Source of the DNA: CAVTZP01 sp963739245
GTDB lineage: Bacteria > Chloroflexota > Dehalococcoidia > Dehalococcoidales > BS750m-G39
NCBI GenBank assembly: GCA_963739245.1
Contig: CAVTZP010000009.1
Coordinates: forward strand, 16,433 to 80,432
DNA: 64,000 nucleotides
Direction of reading: 5' to 3'
In this document: piece by piece, positions 23,010 to 32,254 of the stretch
Position numbering within the stretch: the first letter of the stretch is position 1
How the letters are laid out: each line of letters begins with the position of its first letter
Program-made: the position numbers and the translations under genes
Notes under the pieces: model-generated
The model's input: only the letters and a program-made list of their open reading frames with translations
The model's database searches: none
Told to the model about the DNA's origin: nothing

Positions 23010-24029
23010 ATGCCACCAACTGGGGTAATCATCCTGTGCCACGGCAGTCGTGGTGAGCGAGGTAGCGTAGAAGTGGCCGAGACCCTGAGGAGGGTTAGTG
23101 ACGGGGTAAAGCCCCTATTACCCCCGGGGATAGAGGTTATCGGGGCAGCACTCCAATTTAATCAACCCACTCTGGAAGAAGCTGTGGCGTCTTTGGCAGC
23201 ACGGGGTGTGGAGCGGATAGTAATAATGCCCTACTTCCTCTTCTCGGGGCGACACATCACTGAACACCTCCCCAAGCTTATTAAGAGGCTTGAAAGCCGA
23301 TATCCAGAAGTGCAATTCATCACCACGAATACCCTCGGTAATGATGAACTTTTAATAGCTCGCGTGGCAAAACGAATACAGGAAGCCACTCCGGAGCTTT
23401 CGCTGAACTCCCCTGAAGATATTGAGCGGCAAAGTATGGATACAGTCGGAAGCCTACTACCACCCCTGAATTGTTCCTACGAGGAGCGTCAAGTTATAAA
23501 GCGTACCGTTCATGCCAGCGGAGACCCTCAGCTTGCCCCCCTGATAAGGTTTAGCCCATCAGCAATCTCCAGTGGCCTCAGCGCCATAGCCAAAGGCAGC
23601 CCTATTTTTACCGACGTTCGGATGGTGGCTGTCGGCATCAATAGACATCTGGCTGAAGCCTGCCGGTGTTTTGTTTCCTGTGCCATGGATGAAAACAAAG
23701 GGCTGGAACCGAATACTACCCGGGCGGCAGCGGCAATGCGCCATTTGGGAACAAGGCTTAACGATGCCATAGTCGCCATCGGCAATGCCCCCACCGCACT
23801 CCTGGCTTTGCTTGACCTTATTGACCATAAAGAAATCAGGCCGGCTCTGGTGGTGGGGATGCCAGTTGGTTTTGTACAAGCTAAGGAATCCAAGGACGAG
23901 CTTATGAAACGCGATATTCCTTACATTATTATAGTAGGAACCCGCGGTGGCAGTGCCATGGCAGCGGCTACAGTTAATGCTCTATTAAAAATTGCGGTGG
24001 AAAGGAAGGGGCGTGGTGGGGATGGCTAG
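23010..24029 (+). CDS. cbiX-cbiC: CbiX-CbiC fusion: sirohydrochlorin cobaltochelatase / cobalt-precorrin-8 methylmutase
   Basis: A 339-residue fusion of the first and a late step of anaerobic corrin synthesis. The N-terminal 125 residues are a short-type CbiX chelatase with the metal-site His in CHGSRG (about 11-16) and in FLFSGRHITEH (about 77-87). The C-terminal 195 residues are CbiC, with ERQVIKRTVHASGDP (His that drives the 1,5-methyl shift), VGIGN-type VAIGNAPTAL and VVGMPVGFVQAKESK. ATG 23010 is preferred over an upstream ATG that lies inside the promoter. It overlaps cbiD by 8 bp. The fusion puts the enzymes that load cobalt and make hydrogenobyrinate-type product in one chain. Confidence 0.92.
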   Translation: MPPTGVIILCHGSRGERGSVEVAETLRRVSDGVKPLLPPGIEVIGAALQFNQPTLEEAVASLAARGVERIVIMPYFLFSGRHITEHLPKLIKRLESRYPEVQFITTNTLGNDELLIARVAKRIQEATPELSLNSPEDIERQSMDTVGSLLPPLNCSYEERQVIKRTVHASGDPQLAPLIRFSPSAISSGLSAIAKGSPIFTDVRMVAVGINRHLAEACRCFVSCAMDENKGLEPNTTRAAAAMRHLGTRLNDAIVAIGNAPTALLALLDLIDHKEIRPALVVGMPVGFVQAKESKDELMKRDIPYIIIVGTRGGSAMAAATVNALLKIAVERKGRGGDG

Positions 24030-25110
24030 AGAAAAGGACAAACCTTTGCGCTCAGGCTATACCACCGGAGCCTGTGCCGCTGCCGCGGCGCAAGCAGCTA
24101 CCATTGCCCTGCTCAATCAAGAGGTAGTCAATCAGGTCCAGGTTGCTCTTGCCGGTGCCCAGGTTAATTTTAAGATTAAGCAATGTGTCTTTGACCACAC
24201 TCAGGCATCGTGCTCGGTAATAAAGGACGCCGGTGATGACCCGGATATTACCAACGGGGCTGAAATTTGTGTCACTGTGTCTTGGAAAGACAAGCCGGGA
24301 ATCGAAATCAGAGGTGGGAAAGGAGTCGGGGTAGTTACCAAGCCCGGGCTGGAAATACCGGTTGGCCTGGCGGCAATTAACCCCGTGCCCCGACAGATGA
24401 TAGAAAGCTCGATTATGAAAGTTACGCAAAACAAACTGGACGGCAAAGGCATTGAGATAATAATCTCAGTGCCCGGGGGTGAGAAACTGGCCCAGAAAAC
24501 GTTGAACCCCCGTCTGGGAATAGTCGGTGGCATCTCAATTCTGGGTACTACCGGCATTGTCATCCCCTATTCGGTTAATGCTTACAAGGCTTGCATCTCT
24601 CAGGCGCTGGATGTAGCCGTGGCCGGTGGCTGCCGGCAAATAGTACTGACCACAGGCAGACGAAGCGAGAGGTTCGCCCAGAGTGAGCTGGCACTGGCTG
24701 AGGAGTGCTTCGTTCAGGCCGGGGACTTCATCGGCTATGCCCTGGAGGAATGTGTTCGGAAGGGACTGGCTAAAGCAACTATCTGGGGTATGACGGGTAA
24801 GCTCAGCAAGCTTGCCGCCGGGCACATGTATACCAACGTCAGTGATTCTAAAGTGGACATCGGCTTCCTGACTGGAGTGGCGGCAAGCTGCGGGCTACCA
24901 GATGAAATGGTCAAAGCTCTGTGCACTGCCGTTACCGCTAATCACCTCCGCAGAATGCTACCCCCGGAACATACCAGAAAGTTTTGCGACCAACTCTGCC
25001 TACTGGCGGCAGAAAAGTGCCGGGGAGAAGCTGGGGGAAAACTTGAGGTGGAGTGTATCATGACCGGCTATGACGGCATTATTCTGGGGAGGGCTAATGC
25101 CAAAACATAA
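24022..25110 (+). CDS. cbiD: Cobalt-precorrin-5B C1-methyltransferase CbiD
   Basis: A 362-residue CbiD, which methylates C1 in the anaerobic pathway. Family landmarks are the N-terminal LRSGYTTGACAAAAAQAA (about 9-26), PGGEKLAQKTLNPRLGIVGGISILGTTG (in parts, about 152-179), the SAM-related LTTGRRSE region (about 209-216), and GKLSKLAAGHMYTNVSDSKVD (in parts). ATG 24022 is chosen because it follows GGAAGGGG and overlaps the cbiXC stop; the frame extends further upstream without need. CbiD is a marker of the anaerobic route. Confidence 0.95.
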   Translation: MAREKDKPLRSGYTTGACAAAAAQAATIALLNQEVVNQVQVALAGAQVNFKIKQCVFDHTQASCSVIKDAGDDPDITNGAEICVTVSWKDKPGIEIRGGKGVGVVTKPGLEIPVGLAAINPVPRQMIESSIMKVTQNKLDGKGIEIIISVPGGEKLAQKTLNPRLGIVGGISILGTTGIVIPYSVNAYKACISQALDVAVAGGCRQIVLTTGRRSERFAQSELALAEECFVQAGDFIGYALEECVRKGLAKATIWGMTGKLSKLAAGHMYTNVSDSKVDIGFLTGVAASCGLPDEMVKALCTAVTANHLRRMLPPEHTRKFCDQLCLLAAEKCRGEAGGKLEVECIMTGYDGIILGRANAKT

Positions 25111-26323
25111 GGTCCATATTATAGGAGTGGCACCCGACGGGGCTTCCAGCTTGACCTCCCAAGCCCGCCGCCTGGTGGACCGGGCAGAGATAGTTTTTGG
25201 CGGCAAGCGGTTGCTTGCCCTGTTCCCCTCTCTAACTGGGGAGAGGATTACCATTGCCAACAACCTAATTAAAGTAACTAATTTGATTAAGAGGAATCTG
25301 GGGCAGAAACGAATGCTTGTTCTGGCCTCGGGTGACCCCAACTTCTACGGGATAGCCAGCTATCTAACCGGTAAACTGGGAAAGAATGTGGTTGAGATAA
25401 TACCCAACGTAAGTGCCATGCAACTGGCTTTTGCCCGCACTAAGGAAAGCTGGGAGGACGCCGTGTTTGTCAGCGTCCATTCCCGACCAATAGAGGATAT
25501 TGTCGAGACGGTGCGCTTAAACCATAAGATTGGCATATTCACCGATGATGAGCATACCCCGGCGGCTATCGCCAGGGTGTTACTGGAACACGGTGTTGAT
25601 GGCTACCGGGCTTATGTCTGCCAAAACCTTGGTCAAGAGGATGAGAAGGTTGTTAAAACAGACTTGCCCGGATTATGTAAAATGAAGTTCTCCCCTCTCA
25701 ACATCCTGATTCTGCTCAGGGAAAAGTCTGAAACGAGGCCTCAACAAATACTGGGGATTCCTGAAGCAAGCTTCCACCGCCGTCGGGACGGGCTTATCAC
25801 CAAGCAGGAGGTCAGGGCGGTAAGCTTGTCCAAGCTGCACCTCACCGACGAGAGTGTGCTTTGGGATATTGGTGCCGGCTCGGGAGCGGTCTCCATCGAA
25901 GCCTCTTTTCTCGCCAGAAAGGGCCGTATCTACGCTATAGAAAAGAACGATAAAGATGTGGCCATAATCAAGAAAAACCTCCGGAGGTTTTGTGTCCCCA
26001 ATGTTGAAGTGGTTCACACCTCTGCCCCGGATAACCTGGGCAAGTTGCCCCCTCCCAACGCCGTCTTTATCGGGGGTAGCGGGGGGAGAATGGAAGAAAT
26101 ATTAGACTTCGTTAGCCACAAATTAAGGCCAGGCGGGCGCATTGTCATCAACATTGTTGCCCTTGAGAACCTGAGTGCTGCAGTTAACGCTCTCAAGGCG
26201 AGAGGCTTTGTAACTGACGTTAACCTGGTCAATATAGCCCGCAGCACCAGTGTCATAGAGCTTACCCGATTTGAAGCGTTAAATCCGGTATTCGTGGTTA
26301 CGGCTGGTAGGAAAAATGAGTAA
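25097..26323 (+). CDS. cbiET: CbiE-CbiT fusion: precorrin-6Y/7 C5,15-methyltransferase (decarboxylating)
   Basis: A 408-residue CobL-type fusion. Residues 1-200 are CbiE of the tetrapyrrole methylase fold (VHIIGVAPDGASSLT at the start, LASGDPNFYGIAS near 75-87, NVSAMQLAFAR near 104). Residues 215-400 are CbiT, a class I SAM methyltransferase with LWDIGAGSGAVSIEA (about 253-267) and a decarboxylase role at C12. Starts at ATG 25097 overlapping the cbiD end by 14 bp. Methylates C5 and C15. Confidence 0.94.
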   Translation: MPKHKVHIIGVAPDGASSLTSQARRLVDRAEIVFGGKRLLALFPSLTGERITIANNLIKVTNLIKRNLGQKRMLVLASGDPNFYGIASYLTGKLGKNVVEIIPNVSAMQLAFARTKESWEDAVFVSVHSRPIEDIVETVRLNHKIGIFTDDEHTPAAIARVLLEHGVDGYRAYVCQNLGQEDEKVVKTDLPGLCKMKFSPLNILILLREKSETRPQQILGIPEASFHRRRDGLITKQEVRAVSLSKLHLTDESVLWDIGAGSGAVSIEASFLARKGRIYAIEKNDKDVAIIKKNLRRFCVPNVEVVHTSAPDNLGKLPPPNAVFIGGSGGRMEEILDFVSHKLRPGGRIVINIVALENLSAAVNALKARGFVTDVNLVNIARSTSVIELTRFEALNPVFVVTAGRKNE

Positions 26324-27038
26324 TAAAAAACCAAGAATCGGACGCCTCTATGGCGTAGGGGTAGGGCCGGGTGACCCCGAACTCATGACGTTGAAGGCGT
26401 ATAATGTCCTGTCCCGTGTGCCCGTTATCTTCGTGCCACTGAAAGACAAAAAAAGCCGGAGCTACGCAAGAACCATTGTTGCCAATCTGATAAAAAGGCC
26501 GGAACAAAAGGTTGTTGAGCTGGTTTTTCCAATGCTGAGAGGTAAGGAGCAATTGGCTGATTACTGGCATCAAGCCACCAATACTATCTGGCGCTATCTC
26601 AAGAACGGAGAGGACTGCGCTTTCGTTAATGTCGGTGACCCCCTCCTTTACGGGACTTTTGTTCATATATTAGAGACACTACAAAAGAGTCACCCGGAGA
26701 TAGAAATTGAGGTTATCCCCGGGATTTCGTCGATTAACGCCGCTGCCGCCAGGGCTATAGTTCCTCTTGCCAGCAACGATGAGCGCATCGCCATAATATC
26801 AGGCAACGGTGAGGATAAGGTCATTAGAGAGACACTTAAAAATTTCGATACGATAGTTTTTATGAAGATGAATACCGTGTTTGATAAGCTCCTCACTATT
26901 CTTGAGGAGCTGAACTTGACTGAGAAATGCGTTTATGTCAGGAGGTGTACGACTCAGGATGAGGAGATAATTCGGGACATCAGCCAGTTAAAAGGAGAAA
27001 AGGTTGATTACTTCTCCCTCCTGATAGTACGGAAATAG
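26316..27038 (+). CDS. cbiL: Cobalt-precorrin-2 C20-methyltransferase CbiL
   Basis: A 240-residue SAM-dependent tetrapyrrole methylase that makes the first corrin-specific methylation at C20. Motifs: GRLYGVGVGPGDPELMTLKA (in parts, about 8-27), VFVPLKDKKSRSYA (CbiL-specific), CAFVNVGDPLLYGT (about 101-114) and EVIPGISSINAAAA (about 131-144). It overlaps the cbiET stop (ATGAGTAA) and ends one base before cbiF. Confidence 0.94.
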   Translation: MSNKKPRIGRLYGVGVGPGDPELMTLKAYNVLSRVPVIFVPLKDKKSRSYARTIVANLIKRPEQKVVELVFPMLRGKEQLADYWHQATNTIWRYLKNGEDCAFVNVGDPLLYGTFVHILETLQKSHPEIEIEVIPGISSINAAAARAIVPLASNDERIAIISGNGEDKVIRETLKNFDTIVFMKMNTVFDKLLTILEELNLTEKCVYVRRCTTQDEEIIRDISQLKGEKVDYFSLLIVRK

Positions 27039-27039
27039 C

Positions 27040-27789
27040 ATGGCGGTTCAAGTATATTTTATCGGTGCTGGCCCCGGTGACCCTAAACTTCTTACTATCA
27101 GGGCAAAGAACATCATCGAAAAGGCAGACGTTATTATCTACGCTGACTCGCTGGTAAATCCGGAGGTGTGTAGTTTTGCTCCGGAGAGGGCTGAGATTTA
27201 TAGAAGCGCATCACTCACTTTAGAGGAAATAACTGAGATTATAGTAAATGCGGTCAAGCAGGGGAAGGTTGTTGCCCGGCTGCAAAGCGGTGACCCGAGT
27301 CTATATGGAGCTATACAGGAACAGATGGCAGCCCTGGATGAGAAGGGGATAGCCTATGAGATTATCCCCGGTGTAAGCTCCCTGTTTGCTGCTGCCGCTG
27401 CCTTAAAAACAGAGCTTACCGTACCCGAGCTTTCCCAGACGGTTATCATCACCCGACAGGAAGGAAAAACACCAGTCCCGGCGTCAGAGAACCTGAAGAG
27501 CCTGGCTCAGCACCAAGCCAGCATGGCGATTTTTCTAAGTGCATCCATGATAGAGAAGGTTGTTGCCGAGCTGCTTGCCGGGGGCTATCCCCCCGAAACC
27601 CCGGCCGCTGTAGTCTATCGGGCAACGTGGCAAGACGAGCTTGTGCTGCGAACTACCTTGAATAACCTGGTGGAGCAGGTGAAAGCATCGGGCATCAGGA
27701 AACAGGCATTAATACTGGTGGGCGCTTTTTTAGACTCAAAGAAAAAGCACCGGCGCTCCAAGCTCTATAACCGAGGTTTTGAAAAGTGA
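27040..27789 (+). CDS. cbiF: Cobalt-precorrin-4 C11-methyltransferase CbiF
   Basis: A 249-residue tetrapyrrole methylase. VYFIGAGPGDPKLLTIRAK (about 4-22), VIIYADSLVNPEV (CbiF-type AxSL), RLQSGDPSLYGAIQEQM (about 85-101) and EIIPGVSSLFAAAAAL (about 110-125) match CbiF/CobM, which methylates C11 after ring contraction. The basic tail (KKKHRRSKLYNRGFEK, about 232-247) is typical. Overlaps cbiG by 4 bp. Confidence 0.94.
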   Translation: MAVQVYFIGAGPGDPKLLTIRAKNIIEKADVIIYADSLVNPEVCSFAPERAEIYRSASLTLEEITEIIVNAVKQGKVVARLQSGDPSLYGAIQEQMAALDEKGIAYEIIPGVSSLFAAAAALKTELTVPELSQTVIITRQEGKTPVPASENLKSLAQHQASMAIFLSASMIEKVVAELLAGGYPPETPAAVVYRATWQDELVLRTTLNNLVEQVKASGIRKQALILVGAFLDSKKKHRRSKLYNRGFEK

Positions 27790-28691
27790 AAGGCGATAGT
27801 ACTGCGAGAAAGGATATAGCAATTGTGGCCATAACCGAGAAGGGGGTGGCATTGGGTCAGCACCTAAAACGGCTGCTTCCCGGCAGCCACCTTTACCTGC
27901 CAGCGAAATTTGCTTTTGAGCCGAAGCCGGGTGAGTACACCTTTTCCTCTCCGGCGAGAGAGGTAGTCAGGGAGGTTTTCCGCCGCTACCGGCATCTGGT
28001 GCTTATCATGGCAGTAGGCATCGCCGTTCGATTGGTCGCCTCGGAACTCAGGGACAAGCATAAGGACCCCGGGGTAGTAGTGGTTGACGATGCTGGCTCA
28101 TTCAGCGTGAGTCTACTATCAGGACACGAGGGGGGGGCCAACCAGCTAGCCAGGGAAGTAGCCTCTCTTATTAGTGCCCAACCAGTGGTCACCACTGCCT
28201 CAGAAGTAAGCGAGACAATCCCTCCCCAAAGCCTAGTGGTTGGCATCGGCTGCAACCGAGGGACAAAGGCTCCTGAGATAGAAAAGGCCGTCAGCCAGGT
28301 CTTCTCCGAGCGTGGGCTTTCCATTAAGAGTATCCGGAGTATAGCCACCATAGATATTAAGAAAAACGAGCGTGGGCTTCTTGAGTTTGCCCGAAAATAC
28401 CGCCTGCCTATAAAGTACTTTGATAAAGAAACTCTATCTAAGGTGAAGTTCCCCTCCCGCCCCTCACCGACAGTGCTAAGGCATGTGGGAACGCCAGCGG
28501 TGTGTGAGTCGGCGGCGCTACTGAGCAGCGGCAGCAACTCTCTCCTTGTCCCCAAGGTGAGCTTTAACCGCGCCGTGACCATCGCCGTTGCCCGCTTTGC
28601 CACTAGAGGGGAAGCTTTCCCTGGTCGGCATCGGCCCCGGCGACCCGGAGCACATGACCTTCAAAGCCCGAGAAGCTATCAATCAGAGTGA
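27786..28691 (+). CDS. cbiG: Cobalt-precorrin-5A hydrolase CbiG (C-terminus probably frameshifted)
   Basis: A 301-residue frame whose first 270 residues are CbiG, which opens the ring A lactone and releases acetaldehyde. Landmarks: IVAITEKGVALGQHL, the N domain RHLVLIMAVGIAVRLVA, the mid-domain VVVDDAGSFSVSLLSGHEGGANQLA (in parts, about 98-122), and the C domain VVGIGCNRGTKAPEIEKAV (in parts, about 151-169) up to NRAVTIAVARF. After that the frame runs 104 bases into cbiH with a basic tail that looks like out-of-frame cbiH. All other joints in this operon overlap by 1-26 bases, so the long overlap suggests a broken CbiG-CbiH fusion. Confidence 0.85.
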   Translation: MKGDSTARKDIAIVAITEKGVALGQHLKRLLPGSHLYLPAKFAFEPKPGEYTFSSPAREVVREVFRRYRHLVLIMAVGIAVRLVASELRDKHKDPGVVVVDDAGSFSVSLLSGHEGGANQLAREVASLISAQPVVTTASEVSETIPPQSLVVGIGCNRGTKAPEIEKAVSQVFSERGLSIKSIRSIATIDIKKNERGLLEFARKYRLPIKYFDKETLSKVKFPSRPSPTVLRHVGTPAVCESAALLSSGSNSLLVPKVSFNRAVTIAVARFATRGEAFPGRHRPRRPGAHDLQSPRSYQSE

Positions 28692-29367
28692 GGTGGTCGT
28701 TGGATACAAGAGCTATATCAAGCTAATTGAGCCTTATCTCGGCCAGAAAGAGGTTATCGCTACCGGCATGGGGGCGGAGGTAGAGCGGGCGAAGATGGCG
28801 ATTAACCTAGCGAAGAAGGGCAGGAGCGTGTCTCTCATCTCCAGCGGCGATACTGGCATTTACGGCATGGCTGGGCTGGTAGGTGAAATCCTTAGCGAGC
28901 AACCAGGGGATAAGCTTGATATAGAAGTAATACCCGGCGTACCTCTACTGGTAGCCAGCGCTGCCCTGCTCGGTGCTCCCATAAGCGGTGACTTTGTCAG
29001 CATCAGTCTCAGCGATTACCTCGTCCCCTGGCCGGAGATTGTCCTGAGGCTGGAGCTGGCGGCGCAGGGGAATTTTGTTATCGTCCTCTATAATCCCAGG
29101 AGCCAAAGGCGCAAGCGCCAAGTAGCCCAAGCCAGAAAAATCATCCTGCAATATCGCCCGCCATCGACCCCGGTAGGTATTGCCACCAATGCCTACCGGC
29201 AGGAGCAGGAGGTAATCGTCACTGATTTGGAGCACATGCTGGACTACGAAATTGGCATGAATACCACCATCATTGTTGGCAATTCAACCACCTTTACCCT
29301 TGACGGCTGGATGGTGACCCCCAGGGGCTACCGGACGAAATACGACCTGAGTCGGGAGCAACCATGA
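28588..29367 (+). CDS. cbiH: Cobalt-precorrin-3B C17-methyltransferase CbiH
   Basis: A 259-residue tetrapyrrole methylase that methylates C17 and contracts the ring. Motifs: KLSLVGIGPGDPEHMTFKAR (in parts, about 9-28), VVVGYKSYIKLI (CbiH/CobJ-specific), SLISSGDTGIYGMAG (about 83-97), EVIPGVPLLVASAALLGAP (in parts) and VIVLYNPRSQRR (about 163-174). TTG 28588 is the only early start and has no ribosome site, again consistent with an in-frame fusion to cbiG in the true sequence: removing one base from CGCTTTG (28581-28590) would join them. Confidence 0.9.
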   Translation: MPALPLEGKLSLVGIGPGDPEHMTFKAREAINQSEVVVGYKSYIKLIEPYLGQKEVIATGMGAEVERAKMAINLAKKGRSVSLISSGDTGIYGMAGLVGEILSEQPGDKLDIEVIPGVPLLVASAALLGAPISGDFVSISLSDYLVPWPEIVLRLELAAQGNFVIVLYNPRSQRRKRQVAQARKIILQYRPPSTPVGIATNAYRQEQEVIVTDLEHMLDYEIGMNTTIIVGNSTTFTLDGWMVTPRGYRTKYDLSREQP

Positions 29368-30734
29368 GAGCAGTAGTTATCGCTGGTACCACCAGCGGCG
29401 TCGGCAAGACAACGGTAGCTACCGGTCTGATGGGTGCTCTGCGCCAACGCGGTTTGAAGGTGCAACCCTTCAAGACCGGACCAGACTATATTGACCCCAC
29501 CTATCATACCTGGGTAACCGGCGAAGCCTCTCGTAATCTGGACACCTGGCTTCTGTCTCGTGACAGCGTGCTGGAACTATTCACGCGAGCAACGCAGGGG
29601 AAGGATATCGCCGTCGTTGAGGGAGTCATGGGCCTTTATGACGGGCACTCATCACTGAATGAAGAGGGCAGCACCGCCGAGCTGGCCAAGCTCCTCGGGG
29701 CGCCGGTAATACTGGTAGTGGATAGCCGAAAGGGAGCACGTAGCCTGGCGGCTATGGTTACCGGCTATCAGGCTTTTGACCCCGCTCTTAACCTGGGCGG
29801 TGTTATCCTCAACGGCATCGGCAGTGATGAGCACCTCAGATTGTGCCGGGAAACCATCGAGCATTACACTGAAATTGCTGTGCTGGGGTATCTGCCCCGA
29901 CGCGATAGCCTCTCCCTACCGGAAAGACATTTGGGCTTGATCCCCACCGTGGAGGGGCCAGCCGGCAAAGAATTCCTGGAGCTTCTGGTGGCACAGTGCC
30001 AGGCTACACTTAATGTCCCTCGGATTTTGCAGTTGTCAGAGCAAGCAGTGTCCCCCGAAGCTGAGCCCACATTATTCCCAGCAACGCCTAAGCCCGCCAC
30101 AGCGAGGATTGCCGTGGCGAAAGATAGAGCCTTCAGTTTCTATTATCAAGACAGTCTCGACCTTCTGGAAGCATGGGGGGCTGAGCTTGTGCCCTTCAGC
30201 CCCCTCGAAGATACCAAGTTACCTCAAGACATTGGCGGTCTCTATATCGGGGGCGGTTTCCCCGAGCTCTACGCTGCCGAGTTGGCAGAAAATAAGTCTA
30301 TCAGGCAGGCGATAAAGGCCGCGGCGGGAGGGGGGATGCCGGTCTATGCCGAGTGCGGGGGGCTGATGTACCTCGGCAGGAGCGTTGGAGACTTTGAAGG
30401 CAACGAATACCCGATGGTCGGAGCCGTCCCTGTTTCCTCCCGGATTGATAGCCCGCGTCTCAGTCTGGGCTACCGGACAGTCCAGGCTCTGGGTGATGGC
30501 CCCATCCTGCGCCAGGGAGAGATCGCTCGCGGCCATGAGTTTCATTGGTCAGTACTGGAGAAAGACGCTGACACTCCTAATGCATATAGTGTTATTGATA
30601 AAGGCGAACGCCGGGAAGGATTCCATAAAAAGAACCTTCTTGCTTCCTATATCCATCTTCATCTGGGCAGTTTGCCTCACATGGCGTCACGTTTTGTAGA
30701 GAACTGCCGACAATTTCGCCAGGAGCTATTATGA
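29364..30734 (+). CDS. cbiA: Cobyrinic acid a,c-diamide synthase CbiA
   Basis: A 456-residue amidotransferase that amidates the a and c side chains with glutamine and ATP. The N-terminal ATPase domain has IAGTTSGVGKTTVATGL (P-loop, about 6-22) and KTGPDYIDPTYH (about 37-48); the C-terminal class I glutaminase domain has YIGGGFPELYAAEL, the nucleophile Cys in VYAECGGLMYLG (about 327-338) and the terminal His in SYIHLHLGS (about 432-440). Overlaps cbiH and cobQ by 4 bp each. Confidence 0.95.
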   Translation: MRAVVIAGTTSGVGKTTVATGLMGALRQRGLKVQPFKTGPDYIDPTYHTWVTGEASRNLDTWLLSRDSVLELFTRATQGKDIAVVEGVMGLYDGHSSLNEEGSTAELAKLLGAPVILVVDSRKGARSLAAMVTGYQAFDPALNLGGVILNGIGSDEHLRLCRETIEHYTEIAVLGYLPRRDSLSLPERHLGLIPTVEGPAGKEFLELLVAQCQATLNVPRILQLSEQAVSPEAEPTLFPATPKPATARIAVAKDRAFSFYYQDSLDLLEAWGAELVPFSPLEDTKLPQDIGGLYIGGGFPELYAAELAENKSIRQAIKAAAGGGMPVYAECGGLMYLGRSVGDFEGNEYPMVGAVPVSSRIDSPRLSLGYRTVQALGDGPILRQGEIARGHEFHWSVLEKDADTPNAYSVIDKGERREGFHKKNLLASYIHLHLGSLPHMASRFVENCRQFRQELL

Positions 30735-32254
30735 AGGGAAGGGTTATCATGGTACAGGGGACGGCGTCCCACGTGGGCAAGAGCGTGCTGGTGACAGCTC
30801 TGTGCCGCATCTTCAGGAATGACGGCTTCAAAGTAGCGCCGTTCAAGGCGCAGAACATGTCCCTGAATTCTTATGTCACTCCTGACGGAGGAGAAATCGG
30901 CCGGGCGCAGGCAGTACAAGCCGAAGCCGCCGGGGTCAAACCCAGTGTGGAAATGAACCCCGTCCTGCTAAAGCCGGAAGCCGATAGCCGCTCTCAGGTG
31001 GTAGTGCTGGGCCGCCCGCAAATGTCAACAACAGCGGCAGAGTATTATCAGCTGAAGGCTCAGTTGTGGCCGGTGGTGACCGGGGCACTTCATAGGCTCC
31101 GCTCCCAGTATGAAGTCATCGTTATTGAGGGTGCCGGCAGTCCTGCCGAGGTAAACCTGGCAGATGGAGACATAGTGAACATGAAGATTGCTCGATACTG
31201 CCGAGCTCCAGTGTTACTGGTTGGCGACATTGACCGCGGTGGTGTCTTTGCCTCTCTGCTGGGTACCCTCTGGCTGCTAAGACCCAGAGACTTAAGCCTC
31301 ATCAAGGCTCTGGTCATAAATAAGTTCCGGGGAGACCCGGCACTACTTGAACCAGGACTGGGTTTTCTGGAAAAGAAGGCTGGTATTCCCATAGCCGGCG
31401 TAATCCCCTATTTTCACGATATCCATATTGCCCAGGAAGACTCGGTAACACTGGAACAGCTAAAGCCCCGGCAAAGCCCGGCTCAAATAGATATTGCCGT
31501 AATCAGGATGCCCCATATCTCCAACTTTGACGATTTCGACCCGCTGGACAAAGAGAATGGTGTCAGGGTGCGCTATGTAAATTCAATTGGGAATCTGAAC
31601 CACCCTGACCTAATTATTCTTCCCGGGAGCAAGACCACAGTAGCCGACCTGGATTGGCTAAAGGAGAGTGGGCTGGCTCACCGCGTTACTGAGCTCCACC
31701 ACCAGGGAGTTTGCATCATTGGTATCTGCGGCGGCTACCAGATGCTGGGTAGATATATTAATGACCCTGACCATGTGGAGTCACCGGTTCAGCAAAGCCA
31801 GGGCCTGGGTCTCTTATCGATAACCACTGCCTTCCTGCCGACCAAGGAGACTCACCAGATAAAGGGCAATGTCGTCGCCGACCGTGGGCTCCTCGCCGAA
31901 GCCCGGGGCGTCGGTTTTGAAGGCTACGAGATTCATATGGGCAGGACAGAAAGTGATGAAGGCAGTACTGCCTTTCGCATACGGGAGCGCTCCACTAAGC
32001 CCTGTGACGCCCGCGACGGATGCCTGGATACAAGCGGGCGCGTTCTGGGGACATACATTCACGGGCTGTTCCACAACCAAGAACTCAGGAGAGGGATACT
32101 GCAGCAGATTGCTCGCTTAAAAGGACGCTCACTTATCTTCAATGGTGATGACCGCCAGCGGGACGGCGAGTATGACAAGCTGGCTAATCTGGTTCGTGAT
32201 AGTCTCAATATGGACATTGTTTACTCCATCGCCGGACTAAGGAAAGGGAAATGA
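30731..32254 (+). CDS. cobQ: Cobyric acid synthase CobQ/CbiP
   Basis: A 507-residue amidotransferase that converts cobyrinate a,c-diamide to cobyric acid by four amidations. Motifs: VQGTASHVGKSVLVTALCR (in parts, P-loop, about 8-26), PFKAQNMSLNSYVTPDGGEIGRAQ (in parts, about 38-61), AGSPAEVNL, VGDIDRGGVFASL (about 165-177), and the glutaminase centre GICGGYQMLG (Cys, about 335-344) with YIHGLFHN near 442. Overlaps sirC by 4 bp. Confidence 0.95.
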   Translation: MKGRVIMVQGTASHVGKSVLVTALCRIFRNDGFKVAPFKAQNMSLNSYVTPDGGEIGRAQAVQAEAAGVKPSVEMNPVLLKPEADSRSQVVVLGRPQMSTTAAEYYQLKAQLWPVVTGALHRLRSQYEVIVIEGAGSPAEVNLADGDIVNMKIARYCRAPVLLVGDIDRGGVFASLLGTLWLLRPRDLSLIKALVINKFRGDPALLEPGLGFLEKKAGIPIAGVIPYFHDIHIAQEDSVTLEQLKPRQSPAQIDIAVIRMPHISNFDDFDPLDKENGVRVRYVNSIGNLNHPDLIILPGSKTTVADLDWLKESGLAHRVTELHHQGVCIIGICGGYQMLGRYINDPDHVESPVQQSQGLGLLSITTAFLPTKETHQIKGNVVADRGLLAEARGVGFEGYEIHMGRTESDEGSTAFRIRERSTKPCDARDGCLDTSGRVLGTYIHGLFHNQELRRGILQQIARLKGRSLIFNGDDRQRDGEYDKLANLVRDSLNMDIVYSIAGLRKGK

